This document shows, one piece after another, positions 1 through 11,658 of a stretch of 64,000 nt of DNA. The DNA is from Phaeosaccion multiseriatum (Eukaryota > Ochrophyta, other classes), in assembly GCA_965112735.1 (NCBI GenBank), contig OZ218964.1, positions 1,612,001 through 1,676,000 of the forward strand. Direction: 5' to 3'. Both the position numbers and the translations under genes were made by a program. Below the pieces are notes generated by a model that saw only the letters and a program-made list of their open reading frames with translations, was not told the DNA's origin and searched no databases. Within the stretch, counting starts at the first letter, position 1; every line of letters begins with the position of its first letter.

Positions 1-732
1 ATCAACTCTCCAGTCTCTTAAGCTGTCTCTGGAGCAAGAGCAGGCCGGTAGGGAGAAGGCTAGGGGGGACCGATTCTTCTTCGTCACTCCCTCTGTTCTC
101 TTCGCCAAATCGAAGCTCACCCTATCTCGTCCCGTCCCTCCCGCCTGTCGATCCACTGTCAAGGGCCCTCATGCGGCTCTCTTCGGGTCACTATTCCTTC
201 TTGCCGGACTGGCTTGCCTGCTTACCACGTGGAGAGGGAAAGCACGTAAAGCAGGGAGGATGCATGTAAGGTGGTAGATAGGAGTCAGGGAAGGAGGTAG
301 AGATACGTACGCCTTAGAGTCAAACGTATCGCAGTTCGCACAGCCTGGGAAGACACATTAGTTTCTGCTCCTCCCCCCGAGCCTTCTCACCTTCTTTCCG
401 TCGTCGGGGCCATCCTCATCCTTCTTCTCCCTCTTGAGTTCGACGCCGCTCCAGACTCCAGTTCCTGTACCAGGCACGGACAAAGATTGCATGGAGAGGG
501 ACATTAGTGGAGACAGCACCACGAGCTTGGAGGAGGGACGACGAGTGGGACGGTGCAGGAAAGGTTGCGCGGATGGAAGAAGGGGAGCAACCAAGAGGAA
601 AGCACCCAAGAGGGAAGCACCAGAGGGAAGCACCCAGAGGGAAGCACCCACAAACCCACCTTTGAACTGGTCGGTGGCTCCGATCTGATAGGCTATCAAG
701 TCCGCCGTAGACTTTATGGTTCAGTAGATCAC
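1..732. other. Left-edge region downstream of the plastid-targeted exon
   Basis: This stretch probably holds further exons of the minus-strand plastid-targeted gene, with 391..464 as the only candidate I can propose. A GGGAAGCACC-like short tandem repeat lies at about 597..655. I see no other gene or RNA here. Confidence 0.4.
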
Positions 733-903
733 CATTGTGGGTGCCACAACCGCAACTTTGGTCCTTTGTTGCCTGCTAGAGTCCGCAGGAGACCGCTTGG
801 CCGTGAAGGACGAGACCGACGAGGGCCCGGGCGCAATGAAAGCGTTGCTGCCAGCAACGAGTGCGAGACACAGAACGGCGGCTCTAAAGATTGAAGAAAG
901 CAT
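733..903 (-). CDS. Plastid-targeted protein, first exon (partial, identity unknown)
   Basis: The first exon starts at ATG 903 and encodes a hydrophobic signal peptide (MLSSIFRAAVLCLALVAGSNAF). An IAP-type junction and a Ser/Arg/Lys-rich stretch ending APTM follow. This is the bipartite presequence of proteins imported into complex plastids of heterokont algae, cut before the Phe of SNAFIAP. Without splicing the frame stops four codons after the Met, and a GTGATC donor follows the ATG codon at 733. A candidate second exon is 464..391 (acceptor GTACAG, donor GTGAGA). One of its frames is hydrophilic (TGVWSGVELKREKKDEDG), but its phase does not match the first exon cleanly, so the join is uncertain. 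I do not recognise the mature protein; the gene probably continues past the left edge. It is divergent from the SET gene, with 152 bp between start codons. Confidence 0.55.
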
Positions 904-1055
904 CCTCGCACTCACGATGATCTCACGATCTGTCTTGACGTTTTGGGGGGGCATGTATGCACAAAGTGTGCGTGTTGGTGCTCCGATTCTCACTTCGCAT
1001 TTGCAGCCAACTCGGCAACATGGATTGATGCTCGCGCCTCGGGCCCAGCCCCGGC

Positions 1056-1824
1056 ATGTCTGCTCTTACGAAGAGCGAGAACGAGGCGGCAGTGGCTTAC
1101 TACTCGCTCCTCTCCTTGTCCTCCACGAGCTGCTGGCGAAACGAGGCGACGACTACTCCAGATTCCTCCTCTGAGGAAGAGCTCTGCTGCTGTTGCTGTG
1201 GACACTGCCTCCAAGTCCTCCCCTCGGCTGTCCGGGGCGCGGGCCTCGGGCTCGTGACAGCTCGGGCGAGGAGACGAGGGGAGGTGGTGTGCATGTACCA
1301 GGGTCGACACAAGACCACCGTTCAGGCCATGAGGACCAAGGACAAGAGCTACTTGATGCGGCTCGGTACACAGTGCTACATAGATGCTCAACAGACGTAC
1401 CACGTCCTCGCTCGATACATCAACGACTGCAGGTGATGATCGAGTGTTGATTTTGGACTACCGTCGTTTTGCTTTTGAGATGGGGGGGGATGATTTTACC
1501 CTACCCAAAGGAAAGTTCTCTGCGCTGCTCCCTCCCTCTGTCTCTACACGACTTCCCTTTCTGCGCTACTTAGTTTTGGCTCCCTCTTTCCCCTCTCAAC
1601 CCCCCTCCCCCCCACGCCCGCATTACATGGAAAGGAACGCCAAAGGCTACAACGTGACCTTTGATAAGACTCCTGCGCGGCGGCTAGCCTTCGTGAGGGC
1701 AACCCGGGACCTGCGGGCAGGGGAGGAGCTGTTTGTGGACTACGGCAGGCTGTACTGGGCGATGCTGCCCTCTGAGATCATAGAGGACGCGGCCCTGCCG
1801 GCCTTCGGTCCGGGCTTCACTTAG
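1056..1824 (+). CDS. SET-domain protein (putative lysine methyltransferase)
   Basis: Two exons (1056..1432 and 1635..1824) join through a 202-nt GT-AG intron to give 188 residues. After a Ser/Cys-rich N-terminus of about 55 residues the SET domain begins (VRGAGLGLVTARARRRGEVV). The middle strand is DKSYLMRLGTQCYIDA. The catalytic-knot strand reads ARYINDCRNAKGYNV, with the intron splitting the Arg codon. The domain ends in GEELFVDYGRLYW, where the Tyr of DYG matches the conserved active-site Tyr. SET domains transfer methyl groups from S-adenosylmethionine to lysines, often on histones. No pre-SET or post-SET cysteine cluster is seen, so the substrate is unknown. The start ATG at 1056 leaves a complete SET core. 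Confidence 0.85.
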
Positions 1825-2131
1825 CGCAGTGACACCATTGTGTTCGTGCTTCTGCATGGGGTGGTAACCCCTTACAGAGAGGTCTGCAGTGGAAAGGATC
1901 TGATTTAAAAAAACTGAACTAGAGAGTGATAAAGCCATAGGAGCACTCTTACTCCTTACAACCTCAGCTGAGCATCATCCTAAAAGCGATTTGCGCCCCG
2001 GAGGGAGAGGTGGGAGTGAAGGGTGTGGAGGGAGAAGATCGGGTGTAAGACCAACACTTCTGCCCCTGTCACTCCGCCCCATGCGGTTTCCAATACAATG
2101 TCCCTCCCCGCTGATGATACATGCTACTTAC
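1825..2131. other. Convergent 3' region between SET and DUF2141 genes
   Basis: This is the 3' flank of two convergent genes. I see no gene, only ordinary sequence suited to two 3' untranslated regions. Confidence 0.5.
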
Positions 2132-3291
2132 TCACTTCCCACCGATGTACACCATTGGGCACTCAATTTCAAAAGACGGGTCCTCGTCCTCCACCGTTTT
2201 GTCTGCGGCTACAGGAGGGATTAAGAACTTGGCAGCAGCCCATTTTGGCCCCCCAAGTGGACCACCTTTCGCACCGTTGCTGCATGACACGCCGTCCGTT
2301 GGGATGCCGATCCAGTTGGAGTCCTGGAGTCCGTACGCGCACCACAGGGCAGGAGAGGGAGGGAGGGATGTGGACTTAGCAAGTCGGAGCGACACAGGAA
2401 AAGAGAAAAACCCGCACCCGGAGGAGGGACATACGCCGGAGAAGGTTGGCCACCGGGCCCTCCTACTACAATTACACACACACACACACACATACACAAG
2501 TACTCACCATCTTCCCGTTGTCCTTCTTGTCATGCTGTGTATATGCAGACACACACATTCCGGGAGGGGCGATAGATTAGGAAAGTAGAGGCGCGTGGGG
2601 AGGAAGGGAAGGAAGGGAGAAGCTCCACCCCCCCCCGGATACATGTGGCTCTATACGTACCACGACAAAAACACCATATTCCTTCCCTGCGGTCAAGCCT
2701 TCCACCCTGTGAAGAGTGGAAGGGGGGCGAGGGTGGGGTCCATTGTAAGGTGAAAATAAAAAGCACAACCTGAAAGGAATGCATCAACTGCCATGAAGCT
2801 CTGCCAATAGAAGAGCAGGGGAAGGAGTGGAGGAGAGTCTGGAGAGAGGATGCACGGGCACACAGAACAGCGGCCTCATGGGGGGGAGTTTTGAAAGCAC
2901 AGCGGGCTGGTGGAGACAAAATGCAGCCCTACGCCGCCCCCACTTACTCGACGATCATGCTCAGTCCATCTTCTTTCGCATCCGGGGGAAACTCTCTCCT
3001 TTCAGACCTGCAACACAGCACAAGACACGACACGGTGAGCGCACAAGAAACACAACCTAATGTCGCCATACCCGCCCGCCTTCGCTACGCACCTCAAGGC
3101 TTCGTCGAACTTCGATGTTTTCCAAGTCTCTTCATTCTCGTACACATTTACACGCAGACTGAGGATGATACGTAGATAAACGGGAGGAATTGAACTTTGA
3201 AGAAGCGGGAGGCTGCTAGATATCATTTGAAAAAAAACACTTACCTTCCGCCATAGCGAGGTCTTAGACCCGTGACGTTGACCTTCAGCAT
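2132..3291 (-). CDS. DUF2141-domain protein
   Basis: Six exons (3291..3245, 3158..3093, 3007..2948, 2706..2661, 2534..2508, 2323..2132) splice in phase to at least 145 residues. The product follows the DUF2141 pattern: MLKVNVTGLRPRYGG, then SLRVNVYENEETW, then VEGLTAGKEYGVFVV, then HDKKDNGKMDSNWIGIP, then GVSCSNGAKGGPLGGPKW and AAKF. The HD..NGKMD..W.GIP core is the family hallmark and is rebuilt exactly across two introns. DUF2141 proteins are usually exported beta-sandwich proteins of unknown function. The first in-frame ATG (3291) starts right at the domain. The frame stays open upstream to 3546 and encodes a strongly hydrophobic, signal-like stretch (IPLLLPLLLPQQIAGA) but has no ATG, so a further 5' exon may exist. 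The gene is divergent from the E2-variant/F-box gene. Confidence 0.8.
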
Positions 3292-3660
3292 CACCAAATC
3301 GTTATCCTCCCCCCCCCCCTCCCTCTCTTTGATGCTCGCCTTGTGCCTGCTGCCCCACCACCTCCAAGTCAGGGGGGTGGGGGAGGGGGCAGGGCCAAAG
3401 GGCTTCGAGTAAGCCTTCTGATCCTCGACAGCTCCTGCGATCTGCTGCGGTAATAGCAGTGGCAGGAGAAGAGGGATCGCGAATCGGTGTAGAGATAGAA
3501 TGGTGAGCGTGAGAGAGCAAAGTGTTGGCGAGCAAGATACGAGCAAGGGGATCGGGGAATTTTAGTTACAATTCCCCCCCCCCTTCTCACACGGATTCAC
3601 GATCACGACTGGAAGGAATCCTGGAAGGTGCGAGTGTATACAAGGAAAGGGAGGAAAAGA

Positions 3661-3739
3661 ATGGTGGCCCGCCAGCTACTATCGAAGGATCTGGAGCAGT
3701 TAATGAGGGATGGAGATAGCGACAACGACGTATGCATGG

Positions 3740-3774
<35 letters not shown>

Positions 3775-6373
3775 TCGGCCCCAGCCGCCTCAGCGATACC
3801 CTTGGGGTCGGACGGCGGCAAACTCAGGAGGAACCGAAGTATGGAGATGATGGACCAGGGGGGGGCTGGAAAGTGGGGAAGAGGATCAGATGAGGAGAAG
3901 GAGCCAGACCCGTGGGCCAGTCGAGCTCCCACGCCTTCGTACCTGCGGAGAAGAATCTCTCTCCTCCATCTCAAAGGGGGAAACTTGTTCCACTGGGTTT
4001 GCTGCGTGAGCGGCGGAGAAGGTACGGATAGAGCGGGGCTATGGCGGTGGGGCGGGTGGGGCAGACTCTTAAAAATGCCGAGGGGTGGGAACCCTTACCC
4101 CCCCGCTCCACCTCCCCTCCAACCGACCCCACACCGACACCCTCTTTGCGATGTCGACAGGGTCTTCCTACGCGGGGCTGACGTACGATTTGGAGATGCA
4201 GTTCTCGCGGCACCACCCTTTCGAGCCCCCCGTGCTGTCCTTCCCGTTCACCGCGAAGAACAAGAGCAATCCCTTGCCTCCCGTCGTCGATGCGAATGGC
4301 CAGCTGAGGCTGCAGCAGCTCAGTCACGACAAGTGGATGCCCACCGCGGTGAGAACGCGGATAAGGGTGCCGATGAGAAGATGGGGGGGGAGGGGGGTGG
4401 GGGGTGGGGGGTGCTGACCGCAGGTTCTGCAGTCCCTCCATACTCATTGTGGACGTCGCTCCCGAACGCTCTTGCTTGTCCCGTCAAGGCCCCACTCACC
4501 TCCTCTTCCCATGCGCTTGTCCGCTTGTCCCTTTTCACATGTGTTTGCATGCAATCATTCTCTCTCCCTCTCCCATCTCTCTCGGTCGGTCCTCTATCTG
4601 TCTTAGTCTGTGCTCAATGTGCTAGGATGGCTCTGTGAGCTCTTTGACTCCGACCCCGTCAGCTTCTCTACAGGGTCTACGTGTCCCTTTGACCGACTCG
4701 TCGAGGAGGTCAATTTTCAGGTGTGTTACGTCATTCTCTTTTCCCCATGGACCATTAGAAGCCTTTCTATCTCACGAATCCCCCCCCTGTGTCTTCCTTC
4801 TCCTCCACCACCTCCTCTACTCCTCCTCCTCCTCCTCTTCCCCCCCCTCCTCTTCCTCCTTCTCTTCCTCCTCCTCCTCCTCCTCCTCCTCCTCCTCCTC
4901 CTCCTCCTCCTCCTCTTCCTCCTCCTCCTTTCTTTAACGTCATACGACTCCACATAACCCAGATCCAGGGCTTCCTGGGCCCGCTCGATCTGTCCACCCT
5001 CAGCGTCACATGCCGCAAGATGCTATCGCTTTGCATGACGGAGCAGACGTGGGCGAACCTGTACTACTCTTGTGGGGGCTACCCTTTGGGGCTCGTGGAC
5101 CTCACTCAGGCAGGCGGAGGAGGGCCTGGGCCTCTTCGGGTCATGTCCAGCTCCCAAAAGTGGGAGTGGCTGGTGAGTGAGTGAGTGTTTGTGAGAGAGT
5201 GAGTGTGTGTGTGTGCGTGAGTGCGTGCTTTTGATGTGTGTGGCCGGGAAGGGGAAGGGGGAGAAGAAGGGATGAGATGCACAGGGGTGAGTGTGGCGAG
5301 TGGCGACTTTTTCAAGGAGACGCTTAAATGTGAGGCTTACAAGTGTCTCCAATGTCCCCCCTTCGCCCTTCCCTGGCGGAACGCCCGCAGGAAGCAAGAG
5401 AGGCCTTCATTCGTATCACTGAGGCCAAACGAGGGGCTTGCCAGCACAGCTCCACCATGGTGTCATCCCGGACGTCCTTCATGAACGCAGAGGTCAGTCA
5501 TGTTGTTGACCAGTGGCAAGGCCAAGGTCTGCTACCGGGAGGAGGAGGAGGAGGAGGAGGAGGAGGAGGAGGAGGAGGAGGAGGAGGAGGAGGAATAGGT
5601 CACACACACTGTAACATCCGCTCCTTCATCGAAGCTTTGCGCTCTTCCCGCGGGTACCCCAAAAACCCTCTTGCATTTTCTGCGCCATTTCCTGACCTCT
5701 CATCTCTAGAGATTCTCCAAACTCTTATCTCCCGTTGCCTGTTGCCTGTTGTGACTCTCTCTCCCCCTTGTAGATTCGAGAGTCCATCCGTCTGTCCATC
5801 AAGCTGGCTCATCAGATCCGAACGGTGCAGAGGAGGTACCAAGACAGTGAGAATGGCCTTCCTTTCCCCATGATGCAGCACGTTAGGTAGGTACATCCTC
5901 CGTGGACCCAATCCATCCTGCGTGTCGCCCCTGTGTTCTCCGCCCAGTGCCTCTGCACATGTGTTCTTCTGCTGTCTATTTGTGCTGACGGATCACCCAA
6001 CTCTTCTTGCCCCCCCCTCCCTTCCCTTCAGACGCCTGGAGGAGAACCTCGACAAGGCAGTCAAGAAGGTAGCAGCGCTGCAGCGTGTGATGAATTGGAG
6101 GGTGGTGTGGAAGCACGCTCTCAGCCCCCTCGATCCTGAGACAGGAGGAGGAGGAGGAGGAGGAGGAGGAGGAGGAGGAGGGGGGGGGGGAGTAGGAAGA
6201 GGAGGAGCAAGAGGCAGACGAGATGGTGGAGAGGGAAAGGGCGGCAGTAGGGGAGCAAGTGGGTTCCAAGAAGAGCGGGCAGAGAGGCGAGCCAGGGCCT
6301 TGTACCGAAACATTGCACTGACGGAGGAGCAGCTCCTGCAGCAGTCGGCCCAACAGCAAGCAGCTGGCGCAGT

Positions 6374-6423
<50 letters not shown>

Positions 6424-9400
6424 GAGGAGGAGGAGGAGAAGGGGGGCAGCAAGTAGCAGCAGCCGTAGCAGCAGCTGGAGGTCCGGTGGCACCGGCAGGA
6501 CCGGGAGGCGGACAACCTGCCGCTCTTGAGACCTCACTTCAGCCTGCTCCTATCCGGCCTCAGCCGCCCCTTCCAATAGATCACCCCCACCACCACTGCA
6601 CTGGCCAGTCCGAGCTGACAGACCTCGACGCGCACGTGGCGAGGAGTGCTCAGGAGCCTCAAGGCTCACGCGGAGGGGTGAGGCAGCTCGCGCTCAGAAA
6701 CCTTCAGCCGGCAGAGTGCAGCCCCACAGGAATCGGATGGCCAACACTCGTAAGTGTTTGTGTGTGTGTGCGTGTGTGCGAGTGTGCGTGTGTGAAGATG
6801 ACATGAGAGTACTTGGGCTGTAGTTGTACGATCGTAATGTGGCGCACCTCACGGTCCTTCGTCACATGTACTTGTTCTTCTTGTTGTTGTCTCACTTATG
6901 TCCCGCGCCCCGTCCCGCCTGCCTTCGCCAATCCCCACACCCCACACTCCATCATCCGCACGCACACACGCACGCACGCACACACACAAAGGTGGACTTC
7001 GCATTTGTGAAGCACCTGAAGTGTGCGCAGATAAGCAGCTCTTTCCGGGTGTTCCGACACTATCAACATGTGGATGTGCAAGACTCCGACGGCGAATGGC
7101 TGGGAGGAGTGGCCCTGAGAGCCCCCGATCCGGTGAATATGAAAGTGAGCGTACGGCGTTCCGGCGGCGGCGATACGACTGCTGCAGCCGCTGCTGCTCA
7201 AGCGGCCACTCTCGCTGCCAACCAATCCAACGCTGCAGGTGAAGTGATATTAGGAGGTGACGTGACGTGGACGACGCGTGTGTTGCTCGCAAGGCGACGA
7301 TCTGCATTTGTGTATTCGTCTTCCTTTCTTCTGTTCTGCGCGCTTATTTATGGGACTGTGAAGGGGGATCAGACCTTTCGAGCGGGTTGACTCACTTCAT
7401 GAGCGTCAACATCACTTCACTCTGCAGGAGCGGAGCACGGACAAGGCGCCGTCGCTGCTGCAGGAGGGACACCACCGGCAGCAGCCTCAGCTGGAGGGGG
7501 GGGAGGAGGGGCGGGTGGTGGTGGCGAAGGCGGGGGTGGTGAAGGAGGGGCAGGAGCAGCAGCAGCAGCAGCAGGAGGAGGAGGAGGAGCAGGAGCAGGA
7601 GCAGGGGGAGGAGGAGGAGGAGGAGGAGGAGGAGGAGGTGTTTCTGCCGCCGCACCATCTCGGCGAGCAAGAGGAAGACGGTCTTCTGACATTGCGGGGG
7701 CACTTGCGGCGGCAAAAGAAGATAGCCAAGTGCTCGCAAACGTGCTTCTCGATGCTCCTGTACGGAACCAAGGCCAAGGGGGTGCTGCTGGAGGGGGGGG
7801 GCTGGAGGCACAGGGGGGCTTGGCGGGTCTGATGGCCATGTGGCATGGACTGCCTCAGCACCTTGCTAATGCCCCGCCGCCGGCTCAGCTCCCGCCGGCT
7901 CAGCTCCCGCCGGCTCACCACCACCACCACCACTATCACCACCACCACCACCACCACCACCACCACCACTACCAGCAGGTCTACCAGCAGCTCCACCACG
8001 CACAGCCGCCCCCTCCGCTCCCCCACCCGCAGGCGCACCAGCAGCACCACCACCCGCACCAGTTATTGATACAGCAGCACGGTCATGGCCATCCTCATGA
8101 TGCGGAAGGAGATATACTGCCGCCTCCTCCTCTTCCTCTCTATGCAGGGCTTTTCGGGGTAGATGAGGCGGATGCAGGACTGTTTGAGGATGCGGGGCTG
8201 TGGGGCGTCGACGAGATGGGGTGGGGACAAGCGGACGGAGAAGCAGCAGCATCAGGAGAAGGAGGAGGAGGAGGAGGAGGAGGAGGAGGAGGAGGAGGAG
8301 GAGGAGGAGGAGGAGGAGGAGGAGGAGCAGGAGGAGCCGGAATGATAATCCCCATCGGACCAGGAGGGGGAGAGGCAGCAGCAGCAGCAGCAGGAGGAGG
8401 AGGAGGAGGAGGAGGAGGAGGAGGAGGAGGAGGAGTTGGTGGTGGTGGTGGTGGTGGTGGTGGTGGTGGTGGTGGTGGTGGTGGTGGTGGTGGTGGTGGT
8501 GCGGGTCAAGGAAATGGCCCCACCGGGGCAGGGGGACCGGGAGGATCAGAAGCAGGCGACAATGCCAGCCAGCTTGGCTGCCAAGACAGTCGAAGTATTC
8601 TAATCCACTACGATGGCTTCAAGACATGCTATGACGAGTGGGTGAGGCGGGATTCCAGCAGGCTGGCGCCGTTTCGCACCCGAGTGGGGAGGCCGCTGTC
8701 TGTCACGACGCAAGCTGTGCGGGAACTGGCTGTGGGGCGGAGTGGCAAGGTGAGGGAGGGGAGGGGGAGGGGAACAGGTAGCCGAGAATACGGCCCCCCA
8801 CCGCCACCTCTTGCTGACCGCCTGTATGTATGTATTTTACAGGACTCATTTCCTATACATCCCCCTTGCTTGATTCCTTCTTGCTCCTCTAATTGATTGA
8901 AACCCTACGCAGGCGCTGACGAAGACGGAGATTGAGGGCATGGAGGTGTCCCTTCGCTGCCATTGGGTGTCTCATCTCTGTGGAGCAGGACTTGTGCGTT
9001 ACATGTGGCGCGATGACTTGACGCTGCATCAGCTCCTTGCGGATTTCTGCTCCCTCATGGGACTGGATATGAGTCGAGCGGTGGTGGTGTATGCGTCGTA
9101 CAGGATTGCGCAGAACATCATGCTGTGTGGGGCCGCTGCGTGGGAGTTGCAGCTCCGGAGTACACGCAAGCGGCAAACGCCGCAGAGGTGGTGGCAGCCG
9201 CGCGAGAGACCGCAGCAGAAGGCCGGCCGGGGGCGCCGCAGCGGTGAGGAGGGGCACTTTCAGTGGCGTGAAGGTATGGTGTTGGATGTCGTCATCGCGC
9301 CCTCAGACCAGGACTTCGCCCCCGGAGCCTGTGCGAGGGGCGAAAGGCTGGCGGAGGAGGCGAGGAGGCGGCAGGAGCGGAAGCAGGAGCAGAAGCAACC

Positions 9401-9467
9401 GCCGTGGGCATTTGCGGCTGCCAGAGAGGCTCTACCGCAGCAGCCACCGCCGCCGCCGGGCATTTGA
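3661..9467 (+). CDS. E2-variant (UEV) / F-box / Tudor-like fusion protein
   Basis: Ten exons (3661..4021, 4161..4348, 4607..4720, 4963..5172, 5391..5492, 5774..5886, 6032..6749, 6992..7238, 7428..8749, 8913..9467) give 1309 residues. Residues 1-220 fold as a ubiquitin-conjugating domain: GGNLFHWVCCVSG, GSSYAGLTYDLEMQF, HPFEPPVLSF, then NGQLRLQQL..KWMPT. The catalytic Cys of the usual GxICLDIL segment is Arg, so this is an inactive E2 variant. An F-box follows at about 210-260 (IQGFLGPLDLSTLSVTCRK). Then come a helical linker, poly-Gly/Ala tracts, and a Tudor/chromo-barrel-like module split in two: QHVDVQDSDGEWL at about 625 and ILIHYDGF..YDEWV..RLAPFRTR at about 1070-1100. The C-terminal 185 residues have an unrecognised globular part. 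F-box proteins usually recruit substrates to SCF ligases. Very low-complexity codons fill exons 7 and 9. Confidence 0.8.
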
Positions 9468-10168
9468 GCATACCTACACTATAGGAGCCTGATTTTCGCG
9501 CAACAAGCGTACAAGTGGGCGAAGGCCAAAAAATAATCAAAGGGTGTGCGCAGGGAGGATGAGGATTCCATCGCCAAGAAACCAGAGTGTGTGACAAAGC
9601 TGCAGACCTGCAGACCACAAGGCATCATTATATAAGTGGTACTTAAGAGAAAAAAGGGGAAAAAATAAGAGGGTTTTGTTGCACTCCCCTTACCCACCCA
9701 TACCTGGGACGCGTAACCAAAACTGCTCAACTCGGCGATAGAGGCACTTTAGGGGGGGGGGGGGGGAGTGGGAGGGCCCTCTGGGCTGTGGAGACACTCA
9801 TACGTAAGACCCTCATGGCCCTTACGTAGGGAACACACGCTGCACGGCCATAGAACTGAACTTGATAGAGGTTGCAGGAGGCAACGATGCCGACATTCAA
9901 CTTGTTTCGACGAGGGCAACACGATGCGCATGCTCAAACTCGCTAAAACAGTAGTTTGGGGGGTCGTGGGGAGGGGGAAAACGTGGCAACGGGGCAATTT
10001 CGGCAATGTCGGCATATCGGCCAAAGCCATCGGCTGCCACCTCCCACGAAAGGGCGGTGTCGCCCATTTTTTTTCCCCTCACACGCACAGTGGTGTGCCA
10101 CATCCTATGTGAGCAGCTGCCAGCGGGAGTGGAGCGTGTGAGGGACCGTTGGGGAGAGGGAGAAAGAG

Positions 10169-10235
<67 letters not shown>

Positions 10236-10290
10236 AAGAGACAGTCTTTTTCCCCCCGAAGTGACTCAACCTGCCTCACACGGTGATGTG
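9468..10290. other. Intergenic region upstream of the PAS-ankyrin gene
   Basis: No convincing gene is present. It holds a G14 tract near 9753..9766 and ends in the GA repeat listed separately. It must contain the 3' end of the F-box fusion gene and the promoter of the PAS-ankyrin gene. Confidence 0.5.
10174..10230 (+). repeat. (GA)n dinucleotide repeat before the PAS-ankyrin start codon
   Basis: An almost perfect GA tract of about 57 nt ends 60 bp upstream of the proposed ATG at 10291, probably in the 5' untranslated region or core promoter. A similar tract precedes the ankyrin/pseudokinase gene. Confidence 0.9.
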
Positions 10291-11627
10291 ATGGAATTGG
10301 CGGAGTGTACGCGTGGGGAAGGCACCCGAGAGCAAACCTCGATCATGTCAGCGGAGCTACTGCAGCTGGGGGAGATGTTGAGCAAGCAAGTGCTGCTGTG
10401 TTGCGACCACCGCACGGGGCTCATCCTGCACGCGAACCAGGCGTGCCTGACCATCTTGGGCCGCGACCCGAGTTCCATGATCGGAAAGCCTGCGTGCAAC
10501 TTCGTGTCCTTGGAGGATGAGGAGAAGGTCATGTCCTGCATGCTGGCGGAAGCTCCGCACCAGCAGTCTACGACGACAATTACGCTTAGACGACCGCACG
10601 GAGAAGAGGTGAGGGGTAGGGGCAACGTGGCTTTTGTGGTGGGCGGTGTTGGGTCATAGCAATTCCCACGAGAGATCTACATGTATACCCCGTCTTCCAC
10701 CTTCTCACCTTCCTTCTTTCGCCCCTCTTTTATTGACTACTCTACGCTGCAGCCTGGCAAGGAGGTCACGCTCGAGTCCTGCTGGAGAATGCACCACGAC
10801 GCGGACGGTCGGTCTTTGTACTACATTGTCGTTGAGTCGGTGTGTGTAGATGAGGAGCTGGAAGAACTGCAGCGGCATCAGCAGTGGCTGGAGCACAACG
10901 AGGAGAAGAAGACGACGAAGAAGAGAAAGAAGACAGCTGTTGCAAAGGAACGCCAACAGCGGAGAAAGAGGAAAGAGCTGCTGTCGCTGGCGCCGTTCAG
11001 GGGGGTATCTCCACCTGCTGATGCGGAGACGCGCATGACCCTTGATCTTATTCCCGAAGTGGTGTTTGCCTTTGATGTGATCGACGGCAAGATTTTGTGG
11101 GTGAATGCGGCGTGCTACAAGCTCCTGGGCTTTCGGGAGCACGAGATGAAAGGCTTGCTTATTTACGACTTTATCGACCTGGGCGATGTGGACGACGTGG
11201 TCTCTGTGGTGAAGAGGCTCCGACCCGGCAAGGTCAAGCACGTCTTCTTCCGACTGAAGAGAAGGACTGGCGAGCAGAACCTCGTCGGCTGCAGTCTGTC
11301 TCGGCAAGCGCAAGGCAGCGCTAGTGGCGACGAGGGTGGCAGTTCTTCTTCTTCTTCTTCTTCTGCTGCTGCTAGTGGTGGTGGTGCTGATGTGGGTAGA
11401 AGCAGTTGCCGGATTTGCGTGTGCGTCGCTAGGGATGTCAAGGCGCTGGCGGGACGCCTTGTGAGCGGGGGCTTCAATTCAAGTTTGACTGGCCATTTGC
11501 ATGAGGTGGTGGATAAACTTGAGAGGGAAGGTGGGTACAGAAGTGATGATCCCCAAGAAAGGGAAGGGGAAGGAGGAGCAGCAGCACCAGCTGAAGTAGA
11601 AGCAGCAGCAGCGGCAGCAGCAGAAGA

Positions 11628-11658
<31 letters not shown>

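Noticed and set aside
4399-4470. Extra exon in the E2-variant gene after the CCGCAG acceptor
   Set aside because: Joining exon 2 directly to 4607 gives the expected E2 continuation (KWMPTA-SVLNVLGWLCEL) in phase, so the extra piece is intronic.
8200-8634. Alternative-frame poly-Arg/Trp frame over the GGA/GGT repeats
   Set aside because: It is a repeat shadow of the F-box fusion exon, whose frame joins conserved segments on both sides.
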